Notes under the pieces: model-generated
Told to the model about the DNA's origin: nothing
The model's input: the letters and a program-made list of their open reading frames with translations, nothing else
Databases searched by the model: none
Position numbers and translations under genes: made by a program
Shown: in pieces, positions 26,371 to 34,869 of the stretch
Numbering within the stretch: the first letter of the stretch is position 1
Layout of the letters: every line of letters starts with the position of its first letter
From: G965198795 sp965198795
GTDB taxonomy: Bacteria > Pseudomonadota > Alphaproteobacteria > Rhodospirillales > Casp-alpha2
Direction of reading: 5' to 3'
NCBI GenBank assembly: GCA_965198795.1
Contig: OZ240674.1
Coordinates: forward strand, 1,054,001-1,118,000
Length of the DNA: 64,000 nt

Positions 26371-26918
26371 AGATTTTGGTCTTCCCGCAGCGTCAATGGG
26401 CGGCCCCGGCGGCAATCACGGTCGAGCGCCGCCGAAAACCGCCGCCCAGAGATGCCTTGAATACATTCCCAGGCTCGTGCGAGCCATCGCGTGATGGCGC
26501 CCGTAGCGCTCGCATTTCGACGATCAGGGCAAAGGCGCCTCGCCGTGCCGATCATCGTCAGCCGGAGGGTTTACCGAGACCTCAAGCGCGGCTTTGGTTT
26601 CGGTTGGCTTATGGGAGACATCGGCGAGCCGACTACTCACCGCGCCTGCATCAGGCATGACGGACACGTTATATACAGCCTCGCCGCCGTCAACGCCATC
26701 GAGCCGGACACAAAATGCTCCATAAGACGATCCTGCTTATACACACTCAAACGGCTCTTGCACATAACACCCATAATAACCTCAAAACTAAGTTATCTGG
26801 GTCAGCCCCTTAAATTTTCAGGCGATCTTGAGCACATCCTTCCGGGCGGTCTGCTCCGGGTGACGGGATTTCGCGAGAGCTCCGCCATACCGTCAATGCT
26901 TTGTCAACGCGACGTAAA

Positions 26919-27404
26919 TCAACGGCAGCGAATAAATGGAGGCGAACACCATTGCGGGAAGTCTCTCTCATTAAAAATCAGTCGGCTCAATATCCAGTAC
27001 CGCAATGCCCTATCGCGGGGAATCATGCCAACAGACGATCGTGACCTTCTAGCCTCACGATAAGCATTATCAAATGCATCTTCAGTTCCTCGGCTCAGGA
27101 AGAATTCTCTTATCTCTCCGCTTCTAGCCAAACCCTCAATTCCATTTCGAAGCAGGTCTTCGTCAGGATTCATCAGATTCATATACCGTCTAATTTCAAC
27201 CATTGAGCGGTGTCGCCTTGTGTTGATCTCGGAATCCCATTCTCTTGCGAACAGAAACAATAGCGGAGAATTTTTCATCTCAGTCAGGGACTGATCTGTT
27301 TGCAGGCTTTCGATGATGTTTCTTATGTCCTGTGCATTGGCGGAATTACTCGAAGCCAAAATCACAGACATGAAAAGAACGACCTTTGCGAACAAGCGGT
27401 TCAC
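26919..27404 (-). CDS. Hypothetical secreted protein (161 aa)
   Basis: Starts at GTG 27404 with AAAGGAGAG seven bases upstream, two bases after the stop of the gene before. The N-terminus (NRLFAKVVLFMSVILASSNSANAQ) is a signal peptide with a cleavage site after ANA, so the product should be periplasmic. The mature part is helical and charged (REWDSEINTRRHRSMVEIRR) without a recognised domain. With the upstream membrane protein it forms a two-gene operon in a region of mobile debris. The DNA is more AT-rich than the core genes, suggesting transfer. Confidence 0.6.
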   Translation of the reverse strand: MNRLFAKVVLFMSVILASSNSANAQDIRNIIESLQTDQSLTEMKNSPLLFLFAREWDSEINTRRHRSMVEIRRYMNLMNPDEDLLRNGIEGLARSGEIREFFLSRGTEDAFDNAYREARRSRSSVGMIPRDRALRYWILSRLIFNERDFPQWCSPPFIRCR

Positions 27405-27406
27405 TT

Positions 27407-27850
27407 CTACTCTCCTTTCATTCCGTAAGCATTCCGACCGTACCAAGCGGCGAGCACAAGAATCCCAACTGCGTTGACATAAAGCTGGATAGACATCATC
27501 CAATGAAACGCCGACTCATAGTCGGAAAAAAAATGTTGCCGGGCGTCCGTAATATCCGCGCCTGTAGACGCATTATTGCTGTTCGCGATCTCAAGGTAGT
27601 ATCCGGTGACCTGCGAACCGATAAGGTAACCAACGATTACCGCGAGCACAAAACAAGCAAGGGGAAAGGCCAAGACGAACGGGTGCTTGAAACCGGTCAG
27701 ATTAGCATCACCAAAAATGCCCAGGAGACGCGCCCACGTGACAATGATCACACTCGCCCCACCGGATGAGAGTGCGGTAATGACATCGGTTTGTATTCGA
27801 ATGGCTTGCAGGGCTTCAACAACAACATGTGGAACGGTTAATCCCGACAT
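27407..27850 (-). CDS. Hypothetical membrane protein (147 aa)
   Basis: Predicted transmembrane segments: a weak one at ASVIIVTWARLLGIFG, and strong ones at FVLAFPLACFVLAVIVGYLIG and LYVNAVGILVLAAWYG. Between the last two is a soluble loop of about 40 residues. No family is recognised. The stop is followed after two bases by the start of a secreted protein gene. It lies 53 bp downstream of the S24 fragment. Function unknown; membership in a former mobile element is likely from position. Confidence 0.6.
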   Translation of the reverse strand: MSGLTVPHVVVEALQAIRIQTDVITALSSGGASVIIVTWARLLGIFGDANLTGFKHPFVLAFPLACFVLAVIVGYLIGSQVTGYYLEIANSNNASTGADITDARQHFFSDYESAFHWMMSIQLYVNAVGILVLAAWYGRNAYGMKGE

Positions 27851-27903
27851 TTAGCACCTCACACTTCGCTTTTGGCGCTCATACTCGTATGACAGCATAT
27901 CCT

Positions 27904-28296
27904 TTATTCTCCTACCAAAGTCCTGGCCATCCATCGGACTTCGCCGATGATCTCCATGTCGTCCGACCAGGCGCGGTCGGGTTCGACCTGGTTGTCGCTT
28001 TTGAGCATCCAGCCGCCGGTCCCGTCCTTGCCGAGTCGCTTGGCGAGGAGGCCGTCGCCGGTGCGGATCACATAGATATGTCCGGCCCGGCGGCGGACGC
28101 GGGCGCGGTCCACCAGGATGGAACAGCCATCCACAAGAGTGGGGTGCATGGAATCGCCCCTGACGCCAATGACCACGCATCGCGTCGGGTCGATGCCGTG
28201 ATCATCGAGCCATGAGCGGCGGAACCAGACGCGGCCGGTGACGGTCTCCATGTCCGCCGCCGATCCGGCCCCGGCGGCGCTCGCCACCTCGACCAC
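27904..28296 (-). pseudogene. S24/LexA-like repressor, C-terminal half only
   Basis: Open frame of 130 residues with the S24 peptidase signature: GVRGDSMHPTLVDGCSILVD carries the catalytic Ser (in GDSM), and GLLAKRLGK carries the catalytic Lys. In full phage repressors (CI/C2-like) a helix-turn-helix domain of about 80-100 residues comes first; here it is absent, and the frame joins the end of a VirB4 fragment instead. The start of the similarity (VASAAGAG) lies next to the junction. It cannot bind DNA as it stands, so it is called a remnant. Confidence 0.75.
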
Positions 28297-28588
28297 CGGC
28301 TTCCGCCAGCCGGCGCAGCCACTCGGCCCGGCCCTTCGACATGGCGTCCTGTTCCGCCCGGGGCCGGGTGTCGTAACCCTCGCCCCGAATCCGAAAGACC
28401 CGGAAGCACGCGCCGGACTTCAAAAACACCGTGGACCCGTCGGCGTCCACCCGGTCCAGTTCCAACTCGTCCGCCAGCCAGTCGCGCTTCACGTCGCCGC
28501 CCGCCCAGGTCCGGGTCAGCGGCACGGCCATGGCCCCCGCCGCGAGCGCCGTCAAACCCATGCCGATATAGTGCGGCCAGACGCTCAT
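28202..28588 (-). pseudogene. VirB4-like conjugation ATPase, N-terminal stump
   Basis: Starts at ATG 28588, overlapping the virB3-like stop (ATGA). The first about 95 residues look like the N-terminus of VirB4/TrbE: a membrane stretch (GMGLTALAAGAMAVPL) and then FLKSGACFRVFRIRGEGYD and AEWLRRLAEAGG. The full protein has about 800 residues with Walker motifs; here all of that is gone. After RRLAEAGG the frame becomes Arg/Gly-rich out-of-frame sequence over the S24 fragment, which marks a deletion junction near 28290. Confidence 0.65.
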
Positions 28589-28923
28589 CGCAGAGCTTTC
28601 CTCCTCACAAGCCGGGGCGGCGGCGCGCCCGCCAAAAGGGTGCGGGCTTGCTTGGCCCGTTTGCCCCGCCAGAAACGCCGCGCCGCCGGATACAGCGTTT
28701 CCAGATGATGATCCAACTGGCGCAGCCGCCAGCACCAGACCAGCCCGGCGGGAAGCGTGACGAACAGCGCCGCCATGGCGAGGCTCGCCGGCGCGCCGGT
28801 CTTGACCAGCGTCATGAACGCCGCCATGGCGCAGCCGGCGGCGAGAGCCGAGAGCCTGGGCGGCAGCCCGAAAAAGGTCCCGGGGCGCTGAACGCTGTCG
28901 AAGATGATCGACGACGCCTTCAC
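28585..28923 (-). CDS. VirB3-like type IV secretion protein
   Basis: 112 residues from GTG 28923, whose start overlaps the stop of the virB2-like gene (GTGA). Early motif FDSVQRPGTFFGLP corresponds to the VirB3 start (hydrophobic, P-L-x-R-P-x-x-x-G-V-P), followed by two membrane helices (LSALAAGCAMAAFMTLV and ASLAMAALFVTLPAGLVW). The charged tail has RQLDHHLETLYP. VirB3 sits in the inner membrane with VirB4. Since VirB4 is broken, this gene is unlikely to work. Confidence 0.7.
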   Translation of the reverse strand: MKASSIIFDSVQRPGTFFGLPPRLSALAAGCAMAAFMTLVKTGAPASLAMAALFVTLPAGLVWCWRLRQLDHHLETLYPAARRFWRGKRAKQARTLLAGAPPPRLVRRKALR

Positions 28924-29231
28924 GACAACAGCGCCGACACCGCGTCCACGCCGAACGCGATCAGGACGCCGCCGGCGACGATCATGCCGACCCGCGTCCA
29001 CTCCATGCGCCCCGACACCCCGGCCCATATGCCCAGCGCGACGACGCCGATCCCGACCAGGGGAATGCCGATCTTCACCAGACCCGCCGTCAGGTCGTCC
29101 AGAATCTCAACCCCCGGCGCGATCCACTTGTCGGACCCCTTGGCCAGAACCTCCGAGGACGACAACAGCGCCCAGGGAACAACAACCGCCTTGACATACC
29201 AACGCTTCAACATCGAACACCTCAAGTTCAT
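28920..29231 (-). CDS. VirB2/TrbC-like pilin
   Basis: 103 residues. N-terminal signal region (VVVPWALLSSSEVLA), then two hydrophobic helices (LVKIGIPLVGIGVVALGIWAG and VGMIVAGGVLIAFGVDAVSAL) separated by a short polar loop SGRMEWTR, the build of VirB2/TrbC pilins. It overlaps the genes on both sides by 4 bp (TraM-like before, VirB3-like after), so the module keeps its operon structure. Confidence 0.7.
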   Translation of the reverse strand: MNLRCSMLKRWYVKAVVVPWALLSSSEVLAKGSDKWIAPGVEILDDLTAGLVKIGIPLVGIGVVALGIWAGVSGRMEWTRVGMIVAGGVLIAFGVDAVSALLS

Positions 29232-29689
29232 CGGGACAGAACAAAAAGAACGGCGCCCACGGTGAGCGCCGCCGCGATCCAGGTCAGCGCCGCAAGCCAG
29301 GCCAGACGCCGGACCAGCCGGTTCGAGGCCGCCTCAAGCCTGTTCATGACCCCCGCGACCAGACCCGCCTCCTCGGCGATCCGGGCGAGCGTGTGGCGCA
29401 ACGCGCCCTCCAGGGCCTCGTCCCGGAGAACGCCCAGGGCTTTACTCACGGCCTCCTCCGTCCGGTCTCCCGTCCGCTCCATGAACGCGGCCAGGGCGCG
29501 GGCGTGGCGCGCCATGAGCTTCTCGTGATCCGCCACGAAGCCTTGGTGCAGGGTGACCATCAATAAAAGGGGATCGTCCGCCGCCACGGCGACGGTGTGC
29601 TTGGCGGCGATCAACGCCCGGGCCTCCTCGATGCTCATCGGTTCAGGTCCGCCGTCCGCCGGCCAATCGTCCAGGCGGGCCTCAAACAT
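29228..29689 (-). CDS. TraM-like conjugal transfer protein
   Basis: 153 residues. ALIAAKHTVAVAADDPLLLM resembles the conserved A-x-K-H-G-I-A-V-x-x-D-D-P start of plasmid conjugal transfer TraM-like proteins; a long coiled helix follows (EKLMARHARALAAF on), and the protein ends in one membrane helix (AALTWIAAALTVGAVLFVL). The start at 29689 has TGAGGA four bases upstream. First gene of the conjugation remnant, read toward virB2. The 190 bp between it and dnaG serve as divergent promoter space. Confidence 0.65.
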   Translation of the reverse strand: MFEARLDDWPADGGPEPMSIEEARALIAAKHTVAVAADDPLLLMVTLHQGFVADHEKLMARHARALAAFMERTGDRTEEAVSKALGVLRDEALEGALRHTLARIAEEAGLVAGVMNRLEAASNRLVRRLAWLAALTWIAAALTVGAVLFVLSR

Positions 29690-29879
29690 TTCCTCAAATC
29701 GCCCCGCCTGATTGGTTCAAAGACAAACCCTGGCGCCTTTTGGCGGCCTGAACGGCATAATCCGGCTGTGGACAACTTTCTGGACCGTTTCGAATAACTC
29801 CCGCGTGAGATTGCGCCCCGGTCGGGTTAGGTTGCAGGTTCCAACCCCGCCCCCGTAACCGCAGAACGCCGCCCGCTCC

Positions 29880-31721
29880 ATGGCTATCCCGCCCGACTTT
29901 TTGGAAGAGCTCAAGGCCCGTGTGCCATGCCCGGATGTGGTCGGGCGCAAGGTCAAGCTGACCCGCTCTGGCCGGGATTTGAAGGGGCTCTGCCCGTTCC
30001 ATAAGGAAAAGACGCCGTCGTTTCACTGTTTTGACGACCATTATCACTGCTTTGGCTGCGGCGAACACGGCGGCGTCATAGATTTCGTGATGAAGACGGA
30101 CAATCTGGGGTTCCGCGAAACCATCGAGAAACTGGCGGGCGAGGCGGGCCTCGCCATCCCGGAAGAGCGGCGCGGGGACCGGGAACGGCGGGAACGCCGC
30201 GCGACGCTCTTTGGCGTCATGGATAAAGCCGGCGTCTTTTTCGAGACCTGCCTGCGTATGCCGGAAGGGCGGGAAGCGCTCGATTATTTGAAAAACCGCG
30301 GACTCACCGACGCCACCATCAAGCGCTTCCGGTTGGGTTTCGCGCCGGACGGACGGGGGGCTTTAAAAGCCCGTCTGGCGCGGGACGGAATTGAAGAGAG
30401 CCAGATGATTGAGGCGGGGCTTCTGATCCAGCCCGACGATCCGGCCCGCAACCCGTATGACCGGTTCCGGGGCCGGGTGATGTTTCCGATCACGGACCGC
30501 CGGAACCGGGTAATCGCCTTCGGCGCGCGGTTGATGAAGGGTGACGGGCCGAAGTATCTGAACTCACCGGAAACCCCGCTGTTTCACAAGGGCCGAAACC
30601 TCTACGCCCTCGCCCAGGCCAGGGATGGCATGCGCGACACGAATTCAGCGATTGTGGCCGAAGGGTATATGGACGTGATCGCGCTGCATCAGGCGGGGTT
30701 CACCAGCGCGGTGGCTCCCCTGGGGACTGCGGTTACGGAAGAACAGCTCGGCCTGCTGTGGAAGACGGTGGACCAACCCGTCATGTGCCTGGACGGCGAC
30801 GCGGCTGGACAGCGGGCCGCCGTGCGCGCGGCGGAGCGCGCGTTGCCAATTCTTCGCGCCGGGAACGGACTTCGTTTCGCCCTGATGCCGGCGGGCGAGG
30901 ATCCGGACAGCTTGATCCAGGCCCAGGGCCCTCAGGCGTTCAAGGCCGTGCTCGAGAAAGCGAAGCCGCTGTCCGAACTCATTTGGTTGACGGAAAGCGG
31001 CGGCGCGCCGCCCGCCAATCCGGAAGCGCGCGCGGCGCTGGATAAGCGGCTCAAGGAAAAACTGCGCGCCATTCAGGACAACACAGTGCGGACGTTTTTC
31101 GCCGAAAGCTTCCGGGAGCGTCTGTGGCCAGACGGCGGGAGGGCGCCGGAGGGCCGCGGCGGCGGTGGTTGGAAGCCGGGCGGCGAACCCTGGCGCGGCC
31201 GCTATCGGGAACCGGACTATCTCCGCCGCCTTCACGCGGGCGACGAGGACGCCCGCGGCCTTCAAGGAGACCCGGCCCGGGCGGCGGTTTTGCTAAAACT
31301 TCTACTGCTCCACCCCGCCCTGCTGGACGAGGTGGAGGATGAGCTTGGCATGCTCCGGTTTGAAGACGCGCCTCTCGATACGTTGCGCCAGAAGATTATT
31401 TTGTTGCGAAGTTCCGCCAAACCCCTTGATTCGGAAAAATTGCTGGACCATCTGAACCGTCATGGCTTTTCCCCGGTGCTCAACCGCATCGACAACTCGA
31501 CTGCGGACATCCGGTTCGCCCGCCCCGGCGCGGGATTGGCGGAGGCGAGACGGGGATGGACGGAAACGTTCGACCGGATCAGAAATAAGGAGTTGGAGCG
31601 CGAACTGCGCGAGGCCCAGGCTGCGTTCGGGCGCGACCCGTCCGACGAGAACAGCCGCTGGCTTCTGCGGGTGCAAGCCCAGGTTCTGGAACGCAAGAGC
31701 GCGGACATCGCGTTTGAGTGA
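29880..31721 (+). CDS. dnaG: DNA primase
   Basis: 613 residues. The zinc finger is CPFHKEKTPSFHCF with C38 and H41, then C57 and C60 in HCFGCGEHGG. The TOPRIM domain has IVAEGYMDVIALHQAGF (catalytic Glu) and CLDGDAAGQRAA (Asp pair). A Gly/Arg-rich linker (about residues 418-445) leads to the C-terminal helicase-binding domain. It makes RNA primers at the replication fork. It is followed by rpoD as in many alphaproteobacteria; gatB-like or rpsU genes often found upstream are absent because the conjugative remnant intervenes. Confidence 0.97.
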   Translation: MAIPPDFLEELKARVPCPDVVGRKVKLTRSGRDLKGLCPFHKEKTPSFHCFDDHYHCFGCGEHGGVIDFVMKTDNLGFRETIEKLAGEAGLAIPEERRGDRERRERRATLFGVMDKAGVFFETCLRMPEGREALDYLKNRGLTDATIKRFRLGFAPDGRGALKARLARDGIEESQMIEAGLLIQPDDPARNPYDRFRGRVMFPITDRRNRVIAFGARLMKGDGPKYLNSPETPLFHKGRNLYALAQARDGMRDTNSAIVAEGYMDVIALHQAGFTSAVAPLGTAVTEEQLGLLWKTVDQPVMCLDGDAAGQRAAVRAAERALPILRAGNGLRFALMPAGEDPDSLIQAQGPQAFKAVLEKAKPLSELIWLTESGGAPPANPEARAALDKRLKEKLRAIQDNTVRTFFAESFRERLWPDGGRAPEGRGGGGWKPGGEPWRGRYREPDYLRRLHAGDEDARGLQGDPARAAVLLKLLLLHPALLDEVEDELGMLRFEDAPLDTLRQKIILLRSSAKPLDSEKLLDHLNRHGFSPVLNRIDNSTADIRFARPGAGLAEARRGWTETFDRIRNKELERELREAQAAFGRDPSDENSRWLLRVQAQVLERKSADIAFE

Positions 31722-31948
31722 GGGAAAATCGTAACTGGTTCTACGTCTTGAACAGGGGCGGGGGACCGCCGACGTGATCGGGTTCGCCGCAGCGTGAGCG
31801 AACAAGCCTGTTCGTTACGTGCGGCGAATCTGATTTCGGGTTTGGCTTGAAGCGCGAAAATAGCGCGAGGCTGGAAATGACATGGGGGTTCGGCCGCGCG
31901 GTCACGAGACGGGCGGCGTGAACAGTTACAACCTTAGGGGGCCTGATA

Positions 31949-34042
31949 GTGGCAAAAGCACAAGCTAACGCTCAGCAACAAAGCAACCAAACCGAAGACG
32001 GCGGCGACAGCCCCCTTCTCGACACGCTTGGAGCGTCGGTCAAAAAGATGGTCACCCGCGGCAAGGAACGCGGCTACGTCACCTATGACGAATTGAACGA
32101 AGCCCTGCCGCCCGATAAGGTCTCGTCCGAACAGATCGAAGACACCATGGCCATGCTGTCCGAAATGGGCATCAACGTGGTGGAAAACGAAGAGCGCGAA
32201 GAAACCGCGGGAGACGCGGAAGAAAGCGAGAAGGAGGGCGGCTCCGCCGCCGGGAACGTCGATGAAAACGATCTCGGCCGTACGGACGATCCCGTGCGCA
32301 TGTACCTGCGCGAAATGGGTTCGGTTGAACTGTTATCGCGCGAGGGCGAGATCGCTATCGCCAAGCGGATCGAGGCCGGACGCGAAATGATGATCGGCGG
32401 CTTGATGGAAAGCCCGTTGACGATCAAGGCCTTGGTTGATTGGCACGACGCGCTGCAGGAAGAAAAAATCCTGCTTCGCGACATCATTGACTTGGAAGCC
32501 ACCCATGGCGGCGGTCCCGGTCAAACGCCGGGTCAAACGCCGGGTCAAACGCCAGGTCAAACGAACGTCAACGCGCGGGAGGCCGAAGGGGTGGAAAAAA
32601 CCGGAGGCGGGACGGGAGAGGCGCCCGCCGCCGCGCACCCCGCGCGCCCTGTCGTTTCTCCCGCTCCGGCCAACGACGACGAAGCGGAAAGCGCCTCGCC
32701 CGAAGGCTCGAAAGACAAATCCGAAGACGGCGATGAGGATAACGGCGATGACGATGAGGACGACGCCGAGAATAATCTGTCGCTGGCGGCGCTTGAAGCC
32801 AAGTTAAAGCCGGAAGTCATTGAGACGTTCGAAAAGATCGCCAAGACCTACAAGAAACTGCATAAGGTTCAGCTTCAGCGTCTGGACGCCCTGCAAACCG
32901 GTGACCAACCGACGCCGCAGCAGGAAAAACGCTACAACAAACTGCGCAAGCAATTAATCGAGATGATGGAGGAAGTTCATCTGAACAACTTCCGGATTGA
33001 GGAGCTTACCGACCAGTTATACGGAATCAACCGCCGCGTATTGACGCTGGAAGGCAAGTTGATGCGCATGGCGACGGTTTCGAAAGTCAATCGCGAGGAG
33101 TTCCTGAAGGAATACCAAGGTCACGAACTAGATCCGGGCTGGCTGGAGCGGGTGACGAGCCTGCCAGGCAAGGGCTGGGCCCGCTTTGGCGAACGCTATG
33201 GCGGCGACATCGAAACCGTGCGCTCGGATATCGGAGACGTCTCGACGCTCTCCGGCCTGCCGGTTCCGGAATTCCGCCGGATCGTCTCCACCGTGCAGAA
33301 AGGCGAACGCGAGGCCGCCAAGGCCAAAAAGGAAATGATCGAGGCCAATCTGCGGCTGGTCATCTCCATCGCCAAGAAATACACCAACCGGGGTCTGCAA
33401 TTCCTGGACCTGATCCAAGAGGGAAACATCGGTCTCATGAAGGCGGTCGATAAGTTCGAATACCGCCGGGGCTATAAGTTCTCGACCTACGCCACCTGGT
33501 GGATCCGCCAAGCCATCACGCGCTCCATAGCGGATCAGGCGCGCACCATCCGGATCCCGGTGCACATGATCGAGACCATCAACAAACTGGTCCGCACGTC
33601 CCGTCAGATGCTCCACGAGATCGGCCGCGAGCCGACGCCAGAGGAGTTGGCGGAACGCCTTTCCATGCCGCTTGAGAAAGTGCGCAAGGTTCTGAAGATC
33701 GCCAAAGAGCCGATTTCGCTGGAAACGCCCATTGGCGACGAGGAGGACAGCCATCTGGGCGACTTCATCGAGGACAAGAACGCGGTCCAGCCGCTGGACG
33801 CCGCCATTCAGGGCAATCTGCGCGAAACCACGACGCGGGTGCTGGCTTCCCTGACGGCGCGCGAAGAGCGGGTGCTGCGCATGCGCTTTGGCATCGGCAT
33901 GAACACGGACCATACCTTGGAAGAGGTGGGGCAACAGTTCTCGGTAACCCGCGAGCGGATCCGTCAAATCGAGGCCAAGGCGCTTCGCAAGCTGAAGCAC
34001 CCGTCCCGGTCCCGGAAGCTGCGCTCGTTCCTGGATTACTAG
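31949..34042 (+). CDS. rpoD: RNA polymerase sigma factor RpoD (sigma 70)
   Basis: 697 residues, slightly long for an alphaproteobacterial RpoD. Region 1.1 spans about 20-80, region 1.2 is DDPVRMYLREMG (about 113-124), region 2 is NLRLVISIAKKYTNRGLQFL through YKFSTYATWWIRQAI, and region 4 ends with TLEEVGQQFSVTRERIRQIE. The non-conserved region between 1.2 and 2 holds a GQTP repeat (191-205) and a long acidic stretch (about 245-275). The start is GTG with AGGGGG upstream. Transcribed separately from dnaG or with it across 227 bp. Confidence 0.98.
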   Translation: MAKAQANAQQQSNQTEDGGDSPLLDTLGASVKKMVTRGKERGYVTYDELNEALPPDKVSSEQIEDTMAMLSEMGINVVENEEREETAGDAEESEKEGGSAAGNVDENDLGRTDDPVRMYLREMGSVELLSREGEIAIAKRIEAGREMMIGGLMESPLTIKALVDWHDALQEEKILLRDIIDLEATHGGGPGQTPGQTPGQTPGQTNVNAREAEGVEKTGGGTGEAPAAAHPARPVVSPAPANDDEAESASPEGSKDKSEDGDEDNGDDDEDDAENNLSLAALEAKLKPEVIETFEKIAKTYKKLHKVQLQRLDALQTGDQPTPQQEKRYNKLRKQLIEMMEEVHLNNFRIEELTDQLYGINRRVLTLEGKLMRMATVSKVNREEFLKEYQGHELDPGWLERVTSLPGKGWARFGERYGGDIETVRSDIGDVSTLSGLPVPEFRRIVSTVQKGEREAAKAKKEMIEANLRLVISIAKKYTNRGLQFLDLIQEGNIGLMKAVDKFEYRRGYKFSTYATWWIRQAITRSIADQARTIRIPVHMIETINKLVRTSRQMLHEIGREPTPEELAERLSMPLEKVRKVLKIAKEPISLETPIGDEEDSHLGDFIEDKNAVQPLDAAIQGNLRETTTRVLASLTAREERVLRMRFGIGMNTDHTLEEVGQQFSVTRERIRQIEAKALRKLKHPSRSRKLRSFLDY

Positions 34043-34554
34043 CCATGTCCCCCGGCGAACGCGCGGCGGGCTTCATTCATGGGCTTTCCGGCGTGAAATT
34101 TCCTGCCCGCGAGGCGGGCCGTTCGGGTTTTCGGACTGACCAATTTCGGTAACTTTTCCCAGTGAACCCGGTTTGCAAAACCGGTTTGCTTGCCGCGCGG
34201 GATTTGCGTGATGATCTTGCTCGCCGCCGGGGCGCCCTTCCCGCGCCCTTTTATTGTCTTGTCCAAAGAGCGCGCCAAAGGGATGGCTTGGTTGGCTTTG
34301 GCGCGCCCCATGGGTTGGCGACCCCCGCGTCTTACTACGTCACCCCCGCGAAGGCGGGGATCCAGTCCGTCTTTTGCCGCGTATGAGCGGCCGTCACTCG
34401 CGACAAGCCGGAACGCGGTCCGCCCGGCTGGATTCCCGCCTTTGCGGGAATGACAAAATTAAGAGCGCCGGAATAACAAAACGGGGGGTGCGGTCCCGCC
34501 CCGGCGAGGCGTCCCGCATCCATCCGAGCCCGCGCACGCCCAACAAACCACCGC
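34043..34554. other. Intergenic region of 512 bp with a dispersed repeat
   Basis: Holds a GC-rich hairpin GCCCGC-GAG-GCGGGC at 34105-34119 and CCGGTTTTGCAAACCGG-like dyad near 34170, either of which may help end rpoD transcription (no long T run follows). From 34339 lies copy 2 of the dispersed repeat. No gene is supported. Confidence 0.55.
34339..34453. repeat. Dispersed inverted-repeat element, copy 2
   Basis: The left arm GTCACCCCCGCGAAGGCGGG followed by GATCCAG pairs with CTGGATTCCCGCCTTTGCGG followed by GAATGAC. The core keeps TATGAGCGGCCGTCAC, as in copy 1. Confidence 0.85.
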
Positions 34555-34788
34555 TCAATTCCGGTGTTTGTAGGGATTCTCAATGGCCTCGACCAAGCCG
34601 GACAGCACTTCTCGAACCTGCTTCTCATCACAGCCCATCAAGATCGCGTCTTCCAACGCTTCCTGGGCGTAGGCGCGAATCTCCTCAAGGTTCTCGTTCA
34701 GAACCTTGAGCTTTTCCTCACAAGAGACCGGCTTGCCGTCGGGTTGACGCCAAACGAAGCCATCGTAGAGGGGCGAGCGCTCTGCCAT
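34555..34788 (-). CDS. Conserved small protein (77 aa), unknown function
   Basis: Reads FVWRQPDGKPVSCEEKLKVL, then NENLEEIRAYAQEALEDA and a C-terminal helix. No membrane segment or catalytic motif. It looks like a small all-helical protein that I recall as conserved near rpoD in Rhodospirillales-type genomes; the role is unknown. Transcribed alone, 81 bp after the CNB-TPR gene stop upstream. Confidence 0.7.
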   Translation of the reverse strand: MAERSPLYDGFVWRQPDGKPVSCEEKLKVLNENLEEIRAYAQEALEDAILMGCDEKQVREVLSGLVEAIENPYKHRN

Positions 34789-34869
34789 CTAGGCGGTTAT
34801 CCAATTAATCGTTGAAAGCCGGGCCGACGGTCCGGCGCAAGGATGCTCCCGTTTGCGTCTCGTTACAAG

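Larger units (their letters stand above)
25444..26918. other. Gene-poor mobile-element graveyard, about 1.5 kb
   Basis: Contains a frameshifted IS5-type transposase end (25640-25943), a set of palindromic AAGTGGGGAC repeats (26255-26370) and short imperfect repeats around 26010-26110 (CGGCATATACCGG-like). No intact gene is supported. Confidence 0.6.
27904..29689 (-). mobile_element. Remnant of an integrated conjugative element
   Basis: Four overlapping genes in the order TraM-like, VirB2, VirB3, VirB4-stump, then a deletion joined to a phage-type repressor end. Such gene order is that of mating-pair formation operons. No relaxase, integrase, VirB5-VirB11 or coupling protein remains in the window. 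Confidence 0.65.

Noticed and set aside
32500..32570. GQTP repeat in rpoD as a possible frameshift or assembly error
   Set aside because: The frame is continuous across the repeat and both flanks match sigma 70, so the repeat is in-frame and real as given.
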